A stretch of DNA of 64,000 nucleotides from Chiua virens (GCA_019787685.1 JAHNUO010000008.1:186001-250000), one strand, 5' to 3'; counted from the first letter of the stretch, positions 11,762 to 23,508 are shown. The notes: a model not told the origin generated them from the letters alone. Made by a program: numbers and translations.

Positions 11762-12488
11762 TATGATAGAATGTGCCGGGTTGAAGGTTTGGGTCTACTA
11801 AGTTGTGGACAAGCAAACTGCGTAATTTTACAAAGCGAGTTTTTGCAACACCACAACACTGTGGGAAGTAGGCTAGATAATAATCCGCGTGAAATTCGCC
11901 TCTAATAAGTGCCAGTGTAGCTACAAAATGGTGCTCATGGCCAGTGACTTATATCAGTGATGTCCACAGTCATCAGGAATTTAGCACTCTGCTTACATAC
12001 ACTTTCTGCACTTTTCCAATTTCTGCAAAGTGTAATAATACCATAAATTGAATTAAGCATGGGTTATAAGTAGGGGGCATAAAACAAGTGGCTATTAAGT
12101 ATGAACAAGAACAAAAAGTACTGTAAGTAGGCTACTGAGTGTATGGATACCTGCGTGCCTGTGTGTTACTGTGGTCATGTTGCCATGTCATCATTGGGTG
12201 AGGTGCATTACTGCATGCCTGTGCATTGTTGTGGTCACATCACCATCATGATGGTTGTGTTGCCATAGTATGGGGTGGCAACAGCAGCAATGGTGAGGGT
12301 GACGTGGTGAGGGCAAGACAGCCACAATGCTTGCATGTGAATGTGAATGTGAATGTGAATGGCATAACCATTTGTGTTTGTGTTTGCATGTGAGGGTGAG
12401 GGTGGTGAAGGTGGTGAGGGTGAAGGTGAGGTGGCAAGGCAGTGACTGTGTGCTCACATGATGGGACAGCAATGGTAGCTATGGCAAG
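11762..12488. other. Transition from gene block to repeat region; simple-sequence DNA
   Basis: No gene. After about 11.8 kb the sequence becomes AT-richer. From 12190 to 12480 it turns into simple sequence: repeats of GTGAAT at about 12325-12360, and GGTGAGGGTGAGG-type purine-rich repeats at about 12390-12435. The open frames in this stretch are low-complexity His/Thr repeats and not genes. Confidence 0.6.
12310..12440. repeat. Microsatellite block (GTGAAT)n and (GGTGAG)n
   Basis: Four to five tandem GTGAAT hexamers are followed by variants of GGTGAGGGTGAAGG. A similar block occurs at about 28.5-28.8 kb, also next to a GCATG..GTTTGCATG foldback motif. Confidence 0.75.
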
Positions 12489-13108
12489 TGTTACAATTTC
12501 TCTTTTTCCTTGCCTTGTTGACTCCATTTTCCCCAATGGACTCTTACCTTAGCTCTTCTGCTCTATGACTCACTCCCCATACATGGAGATCATATTGCTC
12601 CATAGCATGGTAGCTTTCTTTGTTTCTTTGGTTGTCATTGTATGACTCCCTCTTCCCTGCAGCGTATCTTTACTCCACCTTTGTTCCCTTTGCTTGGTTC
12701 TGCTCTTCATCGGAACACCCTTTTATATCAACATATAAATACCTCACAGTAATACTCCCCCTGTACCCCTGTACTTCTGTAGTACCTGCAATCTAGCTGA
12801 GTATCACTACTCTACTTGGGAACACCCCTGTGACCCCTTGACCCTTGAATACTCGACCACTCAGACTCAATGAAGTCAACCCTCAACCCTTGGTCCCTTG
12901 GGTATAGATTCTCAACTAGACTGTCTGGACACCTCAGCAACACCTGAGTTCTCACTTGTCTCACTGGTAGCAATCCGCTGACCAGTAACCCCTTGTTCTA
13001 CTCTTTCAGTGCACCACATACCAAGTGGTGGTTGTTTGAGTTATCACAGCCACTTGGTACTTAGTGCTTTTGCGGCTATGATAGGTCCTACCCAGAACTA
13101 TCGTAACA
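12489..13108 (+). repeat. Solo LTR, family B (copy 1)
   Basis: Begins TGTTACAATTTC and ends ATCGTAACA, so it has TG..CA ends. It contains a TATA-like ATATAAATACCTCACAG near 12733. Related copies lie at 30858-31149 (truncated), 44151-44741 and 62343-63008. Flanks are gcaag and gtgag, two transitions apart, so the TSD is decayed. No internal coding region is next to it. Confidence 0.75.
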
Positions 13109-13142
13109 GTGAGGATAGAGGTTGAGACCATACTGTAGCACT

Positions 13143-13195
13143 TGCATGTGAACACAAATGTGAACGGCATAACTGTTCATGTTTGTGTTTGCATG
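13143..13195. repeat. Foldback motif GCATG..GTTTGCATGC
   Basis: Arms GCATGTGAACACAAATGTGA and TGTTTGTGTTTGCATGC are inverted with about 18 of 22 positions matching, around a short centre GGCATAACT. A related sequence lies at about 12315-12372 (with the GTGAAT repeat in the left arm) and another at about 28578-28625. Confidence 0.55.
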
Positions 13196-13853
13196 CACAC
13201 CTGTCCCTGTAAGGTTGATGCAGTATATACTCTAATTTGAGGTAGAGTACTTGTGCAAAGCTACCTGTGGGGGTGATGCATTGATTTACTCCCCCATTTT
13301 TAGCCATTTAGTGTCTGGGGACAAACAGCAAGCTTTGGCACATCCTTATTTACCACGTGCTCTCATCCCAATGAGGGAGATCTATGTTCTCAGAACTTGT
13401 AACTTTGAAGAAGCCCCTGTCCTACCAATTGTTGACCTGAATATATCTATAAAATGGATTCTATCTATAAAACGGTACTGCTGTCTTCTGTAGCCATCTT
13501 CCCATGCTATGAAATTTGCCTCTCACCCTCCTGCACTTGTTCCTGCATGTTAATCCACTCAACTTTGCATGCCAACTGGAGTGCATCATAAATGGCAGCT
13601 TGATGGGCTACATACGCACTGAGGCCTTCTTGGAGGTCATCTGCAATAGTTCCTTCCCTCACTGATGCATGTGCTCTCCAAGCTTTTGCCTTCCACACAA
13701 AAAATGCAAGTACATGCTGCATCTCTTCTGTGAGTAACCATACCTCCTCAGTCCACCTATATGTCTGGGCGTGTGACTTGCACCATTCAATGTGCAGTGC
13801 TAGCAGGATCCAGTGAGTCATGCTATGGAAAGGTATTACTTATTAGGATTCTA

Positions 13854-14188
13854 CATGGGTATACCCATGGGTATCAGAGCTCAAACTCATACCCATACCC
13901 ACCAAAAACCCATACCCATGCCGTGGGTATGGGGTTTCCTGTGGGTATCAAAAACTGTACCCATGGGTTTAGTAGTACCAAACCTAAACTATAGACTAAA
14001 CCTTGTTCTAAACATTATATCTATACTCATTCTGCTATCTTATACCTTATCCTAACTTAGCTAAACCTCACTCACTCATGGTAAGCCATTGTCATCATCA
14101 CCCTTACCTTGCTATGGACCCACTGGACCCATGCCATGGGTATGGGTATCCAAAGTCTGACCCATACCCATACCCACGCAGATCCCTA
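13854..14188. mobile_element. MITE-like DNA transposon (8-bp TSD) in an intron of KDZ1
   Basis: 335 bp beginning TAGGATTCTACATGGGTAT and ending in its approximate inverse, TACCCACGCAGATCCCTA. Flanks ttacttat (13846-13853) and tcacttat (14189-14196) match at 7 of 8 positions. It is rich in GGGTAT/ATACCC motifs. The TAGGG..CCCTA ends and 8-bp TSD fit hAT-type elements. After removing it, the host sequence reads as a GT..AG intron (GTAGGT..GCTAG) joining ELQE to SLHIEWCKSH in the KDZ1 frame. A related end lies at about 42556-42602. Confidence 0.72.
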
Positions 14189-14805
14189 TCACTTATTAAC
14201 CTACATTCCTGTAACTCTGTGTCGTCATTACCTGCAACACCCATGGTCTGCCAAATCCAAGAGATCATATAATGCCCTTTGGACTGGCCATCAATATCAA
14301 TGCTCAACAAATTCAGGTCTTTCTTGCAGAGTGGTCTTAGGGTGCTTTCCTAGCCAACCTTCTGCAAAACAACTGATAAGGCCTTGAGTGCTGCATGCAC
14401 ATGGCAGTACTTTGCAGCAGTGCTGCAAATTCTAGACTTTATACTTTTTAGTGTGTTTCGAGCGTGTGTGTTAGAGCCTTGGCCTTAGATATTATTCTGC
14501 TTGAAGTTGAAGAGGCAGGTCTGGAGTCGAAGAAACTGGCGAACTTCCTCAAGGGCATCAAATGCCTAGGCATAATAGAGCTTCCTAATCTCCTGGAGTG
14601 ACTTCAGACAGATTTCCAGTGCCTCTGAAGGCAGGAATAGCTTGTAGGTATGTGGTTGTACCTCTAGTGAGCCAATGTTGGCCTTCTTATGATGCTTATA
14701 CTTGCTCAGTGGAACATATAGTGCCTGTACTGCTGACCACTGTTCCAATCAGCGTTGGAGTCCATTTATGTGATGTTGTAGCTTTGTTTGTTGTATGTCA
14801 GTTAG

Positions 14806-15236
14806 TGAAACAACCTAGAACAATACTAGACTGTTAAAGTGTAGTGGTTGAGTGAAGAGGGGGTTCAGTCCAGTGAAGAGGTGAAAACTCCAAAAGAACT
14901 TTGTTAGAGCTCTCTGGCTTTGATTCATGGGGTTTATATACTACATGGATGTCGGAGTTCTAATCTGAGTATGAACTATGTAGATAAACATAATGTGTCC
15001 TATTGGACAATAAGGTGTGAATAGATATGAGTCATAGATAAGAGCATAGCCTTGCACTGCCGTGATGAGTCAGTGATAAGGGAAATGAATAGATAGAAGC
15101 GTAAGTGTGTGACTTTGTGGCAGCCAATAGGGTATGATCCTTTGGACAGCCTTGACATGAGGCGTGTATCTTTAGAATAGGTCGAATGTTGGAGTTGTTA
15201 AGTGAGAAAAAGTTGATATCGTAACAGTTAGCCCTG
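14806..15236 (-). repeat. Solo LTR, family C (copy 1), inside KDZ1
   Basis: 431 bp, minus orientation, with TG..CA ends (sense start TGTTACGATATCAAC, sense end GGTTGTTTCA). Flanked by a perfect 5-bp TSD, gttag at 14801-14805 and 15237-15241. Same family as 38864-39286. Confidence 0.88.
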
Positions 15237-15536
15237 AAGTGAATGATGCAATGTCAGCTGCAAGACAGTGCCTAGAGTTGTGCAATAAGAATGACACGTG
15301 AGCACCAAATTTAGACTTACTGCTGATCCTCAAGGTCCAGACCCATGCTCATGAGCATACTTGGTGAGATCTCTATGTGAATGAATGCATCAGTTCCATT
15401 TTGGAGCTCTTGCGCCTCATCTTTTGCTAATTCAAGCTGCACTTTTGCTTGAGTGAATTCTGGACTGAAGTAAATCATCAAATGCAAATGATTAGAGTAA
15501 ACATCAACAACCTTCATCTTGCCGCTCATAGGGATT

Positions 15537-16126
15537 TTGTTTTATGTGGTCCTTTTCCCAATCTTTGACTAACTTTTCCCACTTTGAGATGGAACTTGAG
15601 TTGAGCACAGCTTCAATGTTACAATCATGTTTCACTCATTATCTTTTTGCCTTCCTACTCAACCCTCTACTCCATTATACAAGATACTCATTATCTATTA
15701 TGGCACACTTTGCCTCATGTCAAGGCTGTCCTCAGGACCTAACCCCATTGGCTGCCACATTATGATATTTATATCATCATTATCAGACATGTTATCACAT
15801 GCTGTCATAACCCATGCACAACACATGTGTATTCACACATTATCTCTTATCTATGATTCCATATGACTCATATCTATTATTAAAGCAGTGCTTATCTCAT
15901 AACATGCTTTTACTGCATTGTTACAGCATTGTTTCCTCGTGTCTTTATCTATGACTCACTTACATGCTGATACCTCATGTATTTCTCACCTTATCATCCA
16001 ATCAGGACACTATTCCTTATCTATGTAATTCATACTCAGATTAGAACTCCAATGTACTTTTAGTATATAAGACTTGAATGCAGCACCCAGGGAACTCTAA
16101 CAAAGTTCACCTTTGGGTTTCTCCCA
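15537..16126 (+). repeat. Divergent family C LTR, inside KDZ1
   Basis: Plus-orientation relative of the other family C LTRs. It shares CCTCATGTCAAGGCTGTCC, TATCTATGACTC stretches, CTCAGATTAGAACTCC and AACTCTAACAAAGTTC. Ends are approximate and no TSD could be fixed. It separates the KDZ1 blocks at 16.1 kb and 15.5 kb. Confidence 0.6.
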
Positions 16127-18619
16127 ATAGTCTCTGACTGAGTCTTCCTCCATAGTTCTTGCCTCACTTGTTGGACTTCACTTGCATTCATTCTCTTAAC
16201 ACTGACAACAATCCCTGCAAGTTCCCTAATAGTCCACATTTGTTCTAGGTTGTTACAAAAGTCATGATGCATTACAATTTGCTTGGTTTTTTTATCAATG
16301 GCTTCTTTAAGCTTTGTGAACAAGGAATGACCTGTAATGTGTAATGCATTATATCAGCCAATGTGACCCAAGCAACACACCCCAATATCATGCACACATT
16401 CCCACCACTTTTTCCAGTTCCAATCACTGAAAAAATCATCCAGCATGTTTCTCCTTGACCCTGGTCCCATTTCTTTGGTACTTGATGCCACAGGATTGAC
16501 ATTGGCCTATCCCCATTCAGGAGCCTCGCCGTCTGTTCGCCCAATGTATGGGAGAAAGTAGAACAAGTAAGTTGTTTGGCAAGGTTCTTTGTGTGCCGGC
16601 AGATGGAACTTTGGTATGCCATAGTCGAACAATTTGCCATCTAGCTCAAACTGAAGGGTTGGTGGTAATTTTACATGCAGTCCCACAGCTTTTTACTCCA
16701 CTGGCAAGTAATGTTGTACAACATGAAGTACATTGGAAGTTCACAGTATGTTTGAACTGCAGAGAAAAATAAGTGATCCATATTGATGTACCTGGATAGA
16801 AATTTCAATGAACATGATCTAAAGAGTACCTATACTTACTTCTCTCCCTTTTGTAGGTCTCCAACTCCAAGTGGGAGCTTGAATCCGTGGTATGAACAAT
16901 CCACTGTTCCCAAGCCAGTAACAGCCAGTCCACAGAATCCCTTTGTATCTGCTGTATTAACTGCAGTATGCCCAGAACATGTACTTTTCTGTAAGCAATT
17001 TGCCTAAACAATGTGGGTGATATTCCTATCTTGATCTCACACCTCTTGAACTTCCCCCATCCACTTTGACAGGTATTCCTTGTATGTATGGTCCTCCACG
17101 AAATACACCCAACCATCCCCCAGTCCAGGATTGACATCCTTGCTAGAAACATTCTTGCATTTCAGCTGGAAATTAGCATCCAGTGCCAGGAACATGCAGT
17201 ATAACCATCTTGATTCAGAATGTGAGTCAACTGAAATAATTGATGCACAACAGCTTACATACCTTTGTGAGGGAGGTGCCATCAGCCAGTCCATCAGTAG
17301 ATTTATGTCCAGTTGAGGGCATGCCAGGCATAGGACAGCACACTCACCAGGCTTGGTAAGCTCAATCCTGCCCTGGTCATGACCTTTCCCTGATTGCTTT
17401 AGCATCTTTAGGTTCCACCACTCATGGATCATTCGCAGGAATGATTCATATTGATCCTACAAGCATCTGTAGAAAGTTACCACAACCAGTGAAAACAATA
17501 ATGTACCTTGGGCTCGGACAGCCCTGTGTTGTCTGACTGTCATTTCAGTGAGTGGTAAAATTCATAGGCCAAAACCTTTGACTTGAGTGACAAAAGATGG
17601 AACTGTTCCAGAACACCAAATGTTGCAGCAGTTCCTGGGTCACGAGTCATTGCTGGGAATAAGCGAGCACATAGGAGCTGTTTGGTGTGTGTTTGCACAG
17701 TCTTGTATCCACAAAAATCCAAGCTGATCTTGTGGATGCCATTATAGTCTATTACAACAAAGTTGTCATCCAAGGACACACAGTGTGGATTAATACATCA
17801 TTGTCCAGGTGGGTGGCCAAGTTGGATGTGAAGCCTGAGGGCCCTGAGACTAGTGAGTTTAAAGAATGTGTCATTCCACATCTATTGATGTGTAATGCAT
17901 CAGCTGTGCCATGAATAGAAGGAGGACGACCCGACCTTGATGTGATGGAGAGGCAATGATGCATGATGGTTCACAATGCAACCATGGCAATAGAGTTTGC
18001 TCCCGAAGCATTCTTCACATTGGTAAGTCCCCTTGTTTTCTTTGCACTCATAGCAACCATTGTTGCATATATATGTAGCTTCCTTGCCCTTCATGTTGTA
18101 TGATTTCATCAAGGAATGTGGGTCAATGGGAAATCCATATCAAAAGTGGACAGTCCTTCTCAGAATTCAGTACTAGCCCATGTAGGTGAGTACATCGGCT
18201 TATACTTGCATATTGTTTTTGCTTAGGGACCTGCAGAGAGGATTCTGAGGCATCCAAGAAGACTCCATTACCATCATTCTCCCCAATATCTGAGTCTTCT
18301 GTGATCAGAGATGGATCTGGCATGATTTCACCATTGTCAAGGAAACCTTCATTTGTCCAGGTACTCTGCACCGGCAGAGTTGTCAAATTCAGTGCATCAG
18401 AGCCCTGATGGGCTTCTAGGGCCTCTTGGTTGACCATAAGAGTTCCTTCCTGTAACACATGATAGCTGGTATGTTTGAAGTATTGTGGATTACAATCTCC
18501 GCTTGCTGTATTGTCGACAGCACCTTGCCCACTGTTGTTGCCATAGGAATAAACATATACCTTGTGTCGTTTTCAAGCCTGGGACATCGTAGTTGATACA
18601 ATAGCAGACTACCTCAGAT

Positions 18620-20497
18620 TTAATTGCAAATTGTCCAATTCAAATACCCTCTAAACACTGTGTAAGTCACCTTGAGAAAGTGCCTTACCACCACGGCACA
18701 CATTGCTACTAGTACTCTGCAGGTCATGGGCTTCATTGCATGCCACTTCCCTGCACAAGGCTATAGCCAGCAGATCATGTTGTGCAGCAATATGCCACTT
18801 TGGTCCATGTTCCCCAGCATTGTGACAATGATCTGGGATTCACCATTTGCATGTAACACCCAAAAACTTGATGCATTGCTCATTGACAGCCATTGACTTC
18901 TGCAAATGCATCCATGGTGATCATCAAGGACGTTGAGTCTTCACCTGCCAGTGCTGCCATTGATATTGCCGGGCCTGAGCATGATGCTCAACTTTTGGTG
19001 GAAGAGGATGGCCTAGGTGAGTACTACAGACATATCAACTTAGTCCTTTACTCACTCATTCATGGATAGCCCATTTGGCAGAGGTACTCTCCAAGTTGAA
19101 AATTTCCAAGCATACTGTAGAGGTTCTGGGACATGTTCTCAGTTTGGTTGCTCAGGAACAAGACACTCAGGCACATTTCCATGAGCCTGCCGGTGACAGC
19201 ACTGGAGTGCAGCACCCTGATGCAGTTTCCAGCTCTATGTCTGCAACAGAGCCATTGACTACACTGATGACCCCTGGCAGAGTGGTAATTTCTGGTGTGG
19301 GCAAGCCATCCATCTTGCTACCCCCTCTACCCCATCATGTACCCCAGCACTGGCACAGATGTTACCATGGCTATGTCTACAACTCCCCTGCTCTGGACCA
19401 GGAGAGTCCTTTCTACTGTGTCACGAAGAGCACTTGTGTTGGAATATTTAGTGATTGGTGAGCTTTTTAAAACTGCTTGTGGCATAGCATAATAATCCAT
19501 CATTGTTTAGGCAGGAAACCACTGACTTGACACTAGGGTATGCACTGTGCTGCACAGAGCAAGTTCTTCAACTTGTTGAAGGTGTTTGAGGTGTTTGAAA
19601 GGGCCCTGGAGCATGGGGTGGTGGAAATTTTGACCAAGAATAACTGAAGATTTAGCTCAATGAATGTATTAGTCCTGTCACCTTGAATAAGTACAGTGTA
19701 TTGTGACCTGCAGGCTGCAGCAAGACACTGGTGTGTAACTTATTGTGTGGAAGTCAGTTGTACACAGAGAATGGTACACTACTATAGTATGAAGTGGCAA
19801 GATACTAGCATGCATGTAATGCTGTCTAGACAAGAAGTAGTTGTAGTGCAATGACTTTACTTTCCTGGTATACTGCTAGCCATTGATTTTGTATGTCCAG
19901 CTGCTTAGCCTGATGTCTGATCTACTAATACTTTAAATTTTATGAATAGAAATCCTATAACAATTATATAAATCTCCTATTACTCAGCATGTGTATCATT
20001 GTGTCTTGTCACGGTACTTATATTGACCTACTTCTAGTAAGCTTTCATTACTTACCATCATGCCACGGCCATGGATACACAAGATAGCCAATGCACAAAC
20101 TCAAGCTACCCTACTGGCTCACCAAAGATATTATTACAAGTAAGTCTTTGTCTTATTGATCATTCACTTAGTTGAGAACACAGGGATGGTGGCAGTTTTG
20201 TCAGAAACTGTGCAGAGATATCACAAAAAATGAAGGCTAAGTATGCAGCCTCCAAGTCCAAGGTAGTAGGTACACTTTCCATGTCATATCCCTTCTTACT
20301 GTCATCACACTAATATGATACTATCATACACAAAGGCCCAACCACTGATTCATCATGTTCTATGCTTGGTGTCAAGCACCTTATTGAGAAGATTAACCCA
20401 GCAGCATTCTTTTCAGAACAAATACTAAGCCAACTATCTTCATCATTTCCCTCTGTGCCCACAGAAAGCCCATTACAGTGAACAACAGCTTGCTCTG
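18620..20497 (+). other. Unrecognised degenerate coding-like stretch beside KDZ1
   Basis: Open segments on the plus strand (for example 19075-19461, starting MAEVLSKLKISKHTVEVLGH) and, from 20061, MPRPWIHKIANAQTQATLLA followed by a GTAAGT donor, look coding in composition. No family is recognised and no continuous gene can be built. From 19500 to 20050 I see nothing. It may be the divergent companion part of the KDZ1 element. Confidence 0.3.
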
Positions 20498-20806
20498 TTG
20501 AACAAGCAACTTTTGAACCTTGTTGATGGGTCTCTCAACTCACTTGCTGAGCACCTCTGTACCAGGATGTCAGAGGCCGATGAACATGATAATTTATTGG
20601 AGAGTTTGATTCTCAGATCTGGTGAACTGCAAGCTTCGATTAGGGAATTGGAAGCTCAGATCTTGCAGGAATATGGCATTGGGCCCTATCTGGCAAGAGC
20701 TACCACTGCCTTGGTGTATGCAGGAAGTGTTGTTGCAACACTCAAGGACCTTCTAATGGCCAGTATGGAAGGTCAAATTGAGGTACACAAGAGTAAATCT
20801 CTTTGA
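20498..20806 (+). CDS. Hypothetical exon, helical/coiled
   Basis: A 102-codon open segment (from MNKQLLNLVDGSLNSLAEHL, later ELQASIRELEAQILQEYGIG). It is continuous upstream with KAHYSEQQLALL and is strongly helical. It ends near a possible splice site. The function is unknown. It probably belongs with the coding-like exons around 20.06-20.26 kb. Confidence 0.35.
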   Translation: MNKQLLNLVDGSLNSLAEHLCTRMSEADEHDNLLESLILRSGELQASIRELEAQILQEYGIGPYLARATTALVYAGSVVATLKDLLMASMEGQIEVHKSKSL

Positions 20807-21011
20807 TACCAAACACAGAGTAACATATGCAGAAGTGTAGATACTTTGGCCATGCATGTAAAAATGTCAGAGTAATGCAGTACTTATCTACGGAAACCAC
20901 TGGCAGAGTCCAGAATTCAGGAATATACATGTACACACTGTTACCCTTGCTACTTGAACCAATTCCATTTCCCTCCTAAAAATTTCCTCTGTTACATGCA
21001 TACTGCCTTCA

Positions 21012-22427
21012 ATGCCAGGAAGCAAGTGGACCACTAAAGAGCAAGAGGTGTGGCTCAATGTGTACTACAAGGATCACTACATACCTTGTATACCAAGCCA
21101 CAACTATACAGATTTCAAGCCTGTGTTCTACAAGGCTTGGTTCAAAGAGTGGCCTGAATGGCCCATATATTGTGCCAATCATGGTCTGGACACATTGAAG
21201 GATCCCACAAAAGAGCAAGAGAGTGCCTTGGGAACTGCACTTGAATCACAGAAAAGAGTGAGTAATGCAGTACTGGAAGAAAGCATACAATTGACTTACA
21301 TGTTCAGCAATTGCTTTCATGGATAAGGTAGTGGGCCAACAAGTCCCTGATTGCAAAGAGAGGACTCCAAAAAGAACCCCCTTGTGAGCCTCCAAGCACT
21401 AGTCACAAAGCCAAAAGCCAAGTGCAAACTCATGGACAAAGAAACATTCTCAAAGCTCTTTTATGATGAGAAGATTAAGCCTGTCTTCAAGGCTGAGTAT
21501 GAGAGACAAGGAATAGATTGTGTTAACAAGAGGGCATGAATGGAAGTGCACCACAGGGTTACAAAGGATGGCTGGACGGAAGCAACACAAGACAAGATAA
21601 TACACATTAGAGTCACTGAGGAGAAAATGAGAAGGAAAAGTGAAGCACAAAGACAGGAAGAAGGTGAAGGGGACAGACCAAATGAGGTGTCAATGTAAGA
21701 GAGCTTGAAAGCCAGGTATGCATCACTTGAGTCACCACTACTAGTGTTCCACTCATAATGTTGGACAGTGTCATGACTGATTTGCCTGCAATATTCAATG
21801 AGATTCTGGCCCGCCTACAGGAACAAACGGACTGGTCATTTACTTTGCTTGTGGGTGGTCCAGATTATTGTGATGGGGTAAAGAAAACATGCACCTTTAG
21901 GTTAGTGCTAGTGTCTCACAGGCTAATTCAGCAGTGTGTACTTACAAGGTGCCACTGATCTAATGGGGACAGGTGCTGGGGCTCATGCATCAATAACATG
22001 GTCATTGAGTGTGCCAGGTGTTGCTGACACATCTAGCTCTGTGATTACCCAATCTGTTTCGAGCACTGCATCTGACATGTGAGAGGGTAACACTGAATCA
22101 ATCCTTTCATGTCCTTGCACTCCTTTGTCTGACGCCTTATTCTCTGATGCCGGTGACCTTCCCCATGGCACATATCTTCCCATGCCTCCTCAGAAACACA
22201 GTTACTCATCTGACAATGACTTACTGCCATTACTGACATATGACCCAGTTGATGACACAACACTCTCATGGATAAATGAGGGCCTCAGATCCTGTGACTC
22301 CACATATGGAATGCCATCCTCCCCTCCTATATCTCATTACTACACTGGCTACAGGGAGATCCAGCAAGGCTTGCCTCAGGATTTGTATGGTGCTGTAAAT
22401 TCCATGTCATCCACCTGCATCCCTTAG
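21012..22427 (+). pseudogene. Repeated agaricomycete hypothetical protein (GKWT..WF..WPE type), decayed
   Basis: The ATG at 21012 begins MPGSKWTTKEQEVWL and continues FKPVFYKAWFKEWPEWP. This resembles a large family of multi-copy agaricomycete hypotheticals commonly found among transposons. A GTGAGT donor follows at about 21258. Later blocks in the expected order are FSKLFYDEKIKPVFKAEY (about 21.45 kb), VTKDGWTEATQDKI, and LDSVMTDLPAIFNEILARLQ followed by TDWSFTLLVGGPDYCDG (about 21.76-21.9 kb). Stops and frame changes occur between blocks (for example TAAGG after NCFHG). The function is unknown. The match to the family is by memory of its pattern, so moderate. Confidence 0.5.
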
Positions 22428-22437
22428 TAATGATAGC

Positions 22438-23004
22438 TTGCCTGTTTTTGGAGCACCTGAGACGCCTTTCGTGTTTACCCCCCTGATGTCTGCCCACTCA
22501 CTCAATGTCACTAATCAAGCACTGGAAGCAACAAATGCAACTGCCCCCATCCATATGTTGGCACCAGCCATTGGGGCTGTTGGTGCATGCACATGTGATG
22601 CAGGAGCACCAATTCAGGGTGCCATGGCACAAGCAAGTTCTATGTCAGCACTGATTGGGCCTCCTCTGATGCTTACGAGTGTGATTGCCTTCCTAGCACT
22701 CTTCCAAATGGGTGTTATATCAGTGCTAGACAATGGGGCTGATACAGGAGTGCCTGCTGGAGAATACATGGGGGGTATTGATGGGACTACATCAGTTCAC
22801 ATGCACAGTGGTTCAATGCTAGCACCTGGGCTGGTCAACATGGTTATCTCAGCACAAACAGGTGGCACATCACTGCCAGTTGTCTCACCACCAGAAGGGC
22901 CAATGGACTCATATGCTCTACACTGTTCTCATCACTGCATGGTCCTGTCCACTAGTAACACAACTGCTAACAAGATTGGTGGATACAAGGTTAGAAAGAT
23001 GTAG
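22438..23004 (+). CDS. Unrecognised open frame, Ala/Ser/Thr/Pro-rich
   Basis: 188 codons without a stop directly after the previous gene, beginning without an ATG. Composition is hydrophobic and low in charged residues (SAHSLNVTNQALEATNATAP; SALIGPPLMLTSVIAFLALF), with a basic end KIGGYKVRKM. It could be the C-terminal exon of the gene starting at 21012. No family is recognised. Confidence 0.3.
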   Translation: MPVFGAPETPFVFTPLMSAHSLNVTNQALEATNATAPIHMLAPAIGAVGACTCDAGAPIQGAMAQASSMSALIGPPLMLTSVIAFLALFQMGVISVLDNGADTGVPAGEYMGGIDGTTSVHMHSGSMLAPGLVNMVISAQTGGTSLPVVSPPEGPMDSYALHCSHHCMVLSTSNTTANKIGGYKVRKM

Positions 23005-23279
23005 TGGTACCTTACGTTGCACACTCTTTTTGTGCATATTTTCTTGCAGTTCAATACTTTTTGTTGCCATGCAATGTAGAGCAGAATATCCAAGTGAATG
23101 GTTTCTTGACTTTCCAGGATGGCGTAGAGGGACTTAGCGATGAAATGTTCGAGGCACGAAGTCATGCATTACATGTTGCTTTCTGAATACAAGAGTTGTT
23201 CAAGTTGTGAATTACTGGATGGCAGCAACATGTAATGCAACACCCAATTTGCAACTACATGTGGTAATGATAGCCATCA

Positions 23280-23425
23280 CCTCTGTGATGCATTAATACA
23301 TGACTCTGAGCCATGCTAATTCCACTGGTGGCACCCTGACTGATGCATTAATTCGACATTGAGAGTATGAATGAGCATGCTGATGCATCACCCACCCACA
23401 AGCAAGTGAACTAATGCATCATTCC
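23280..23425. repeat. Cluster of TGATGCATTA/TAATGCATCA motifs
   Basis: Four copies of the near-palindrome TGATGCAT(T/C)A occur within about 140 bp (23286, 23340, 23380, 23412). The same motif recurs at 17886, 28307 and 28371. No function is known; this may be part of a degenerate repeat. Confidence 0.35.
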
Positions 23426-23508
23426 CACAGTATGGCATATGGGAAGTATGATTACCCCAGAAATTCAAAGATGCACCCAGGGAAAATTGGAAGAACTGTC
23501 AACATCAA

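Larger units (their letters stand above)
13507..18601 (-). pseudogene. KDZ transposase gene with CxC2 cysteine cluster, decayed (KDZ1)
   Basis: Reading leftward from 18601: an acidic N-terminal region; the CxC2 zinc cluster near 17.95-18.09 kb (CYECKENKGTYQCEECFG, then CHGCIVNHHASLPLHHI); FVVIDYNGIHKISLDFCGY with TAATFGVLEQFHLL; GKGHDQGRIELTKPGECAVL; FLALDANFQLKCKNVSS; GRTDGEAPE and VNPVASSTKEMGPGSRR at about 16.5 kb; QLELAKDEAQEL near 15.4 kb; AALKALSVVLQKVGWES at about 14.35 kb; and the C-terminal helix SHAQTYRWTEEVWLLTEEM at 13.75 kb. These blocks match KDZ-superfamily transposases in order. The frame has many shifts and stops (e.g. TAG after GEAPEWG) and is interrupted by a 335-bp MITE and two LTRs. 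Not functional. Identification is strong; exact exons are not. Confidence 0.88.

Noticed and set aside
12191..12536. Minus-strand open frames rich in His/Ser/Thr
   Set aside because: They lie entirely in the GTGAAT/GGTGAG microsatellite and show only its periodicity.
13800..14200. Telomere-like repeat (CCCATA)n
   Set aside because: The CCCATA/TATGGG motifs are imperfect, face both ways and lie inside a MITE with TSDs; this is not a telomeric array.
23280..23425. TGATGCATTA cluster as a binding-site array
   Set aside because: Only four loose copies, and scattered copies occur in other decayed repeats; a composition effect or part of an old repeat is more likely.
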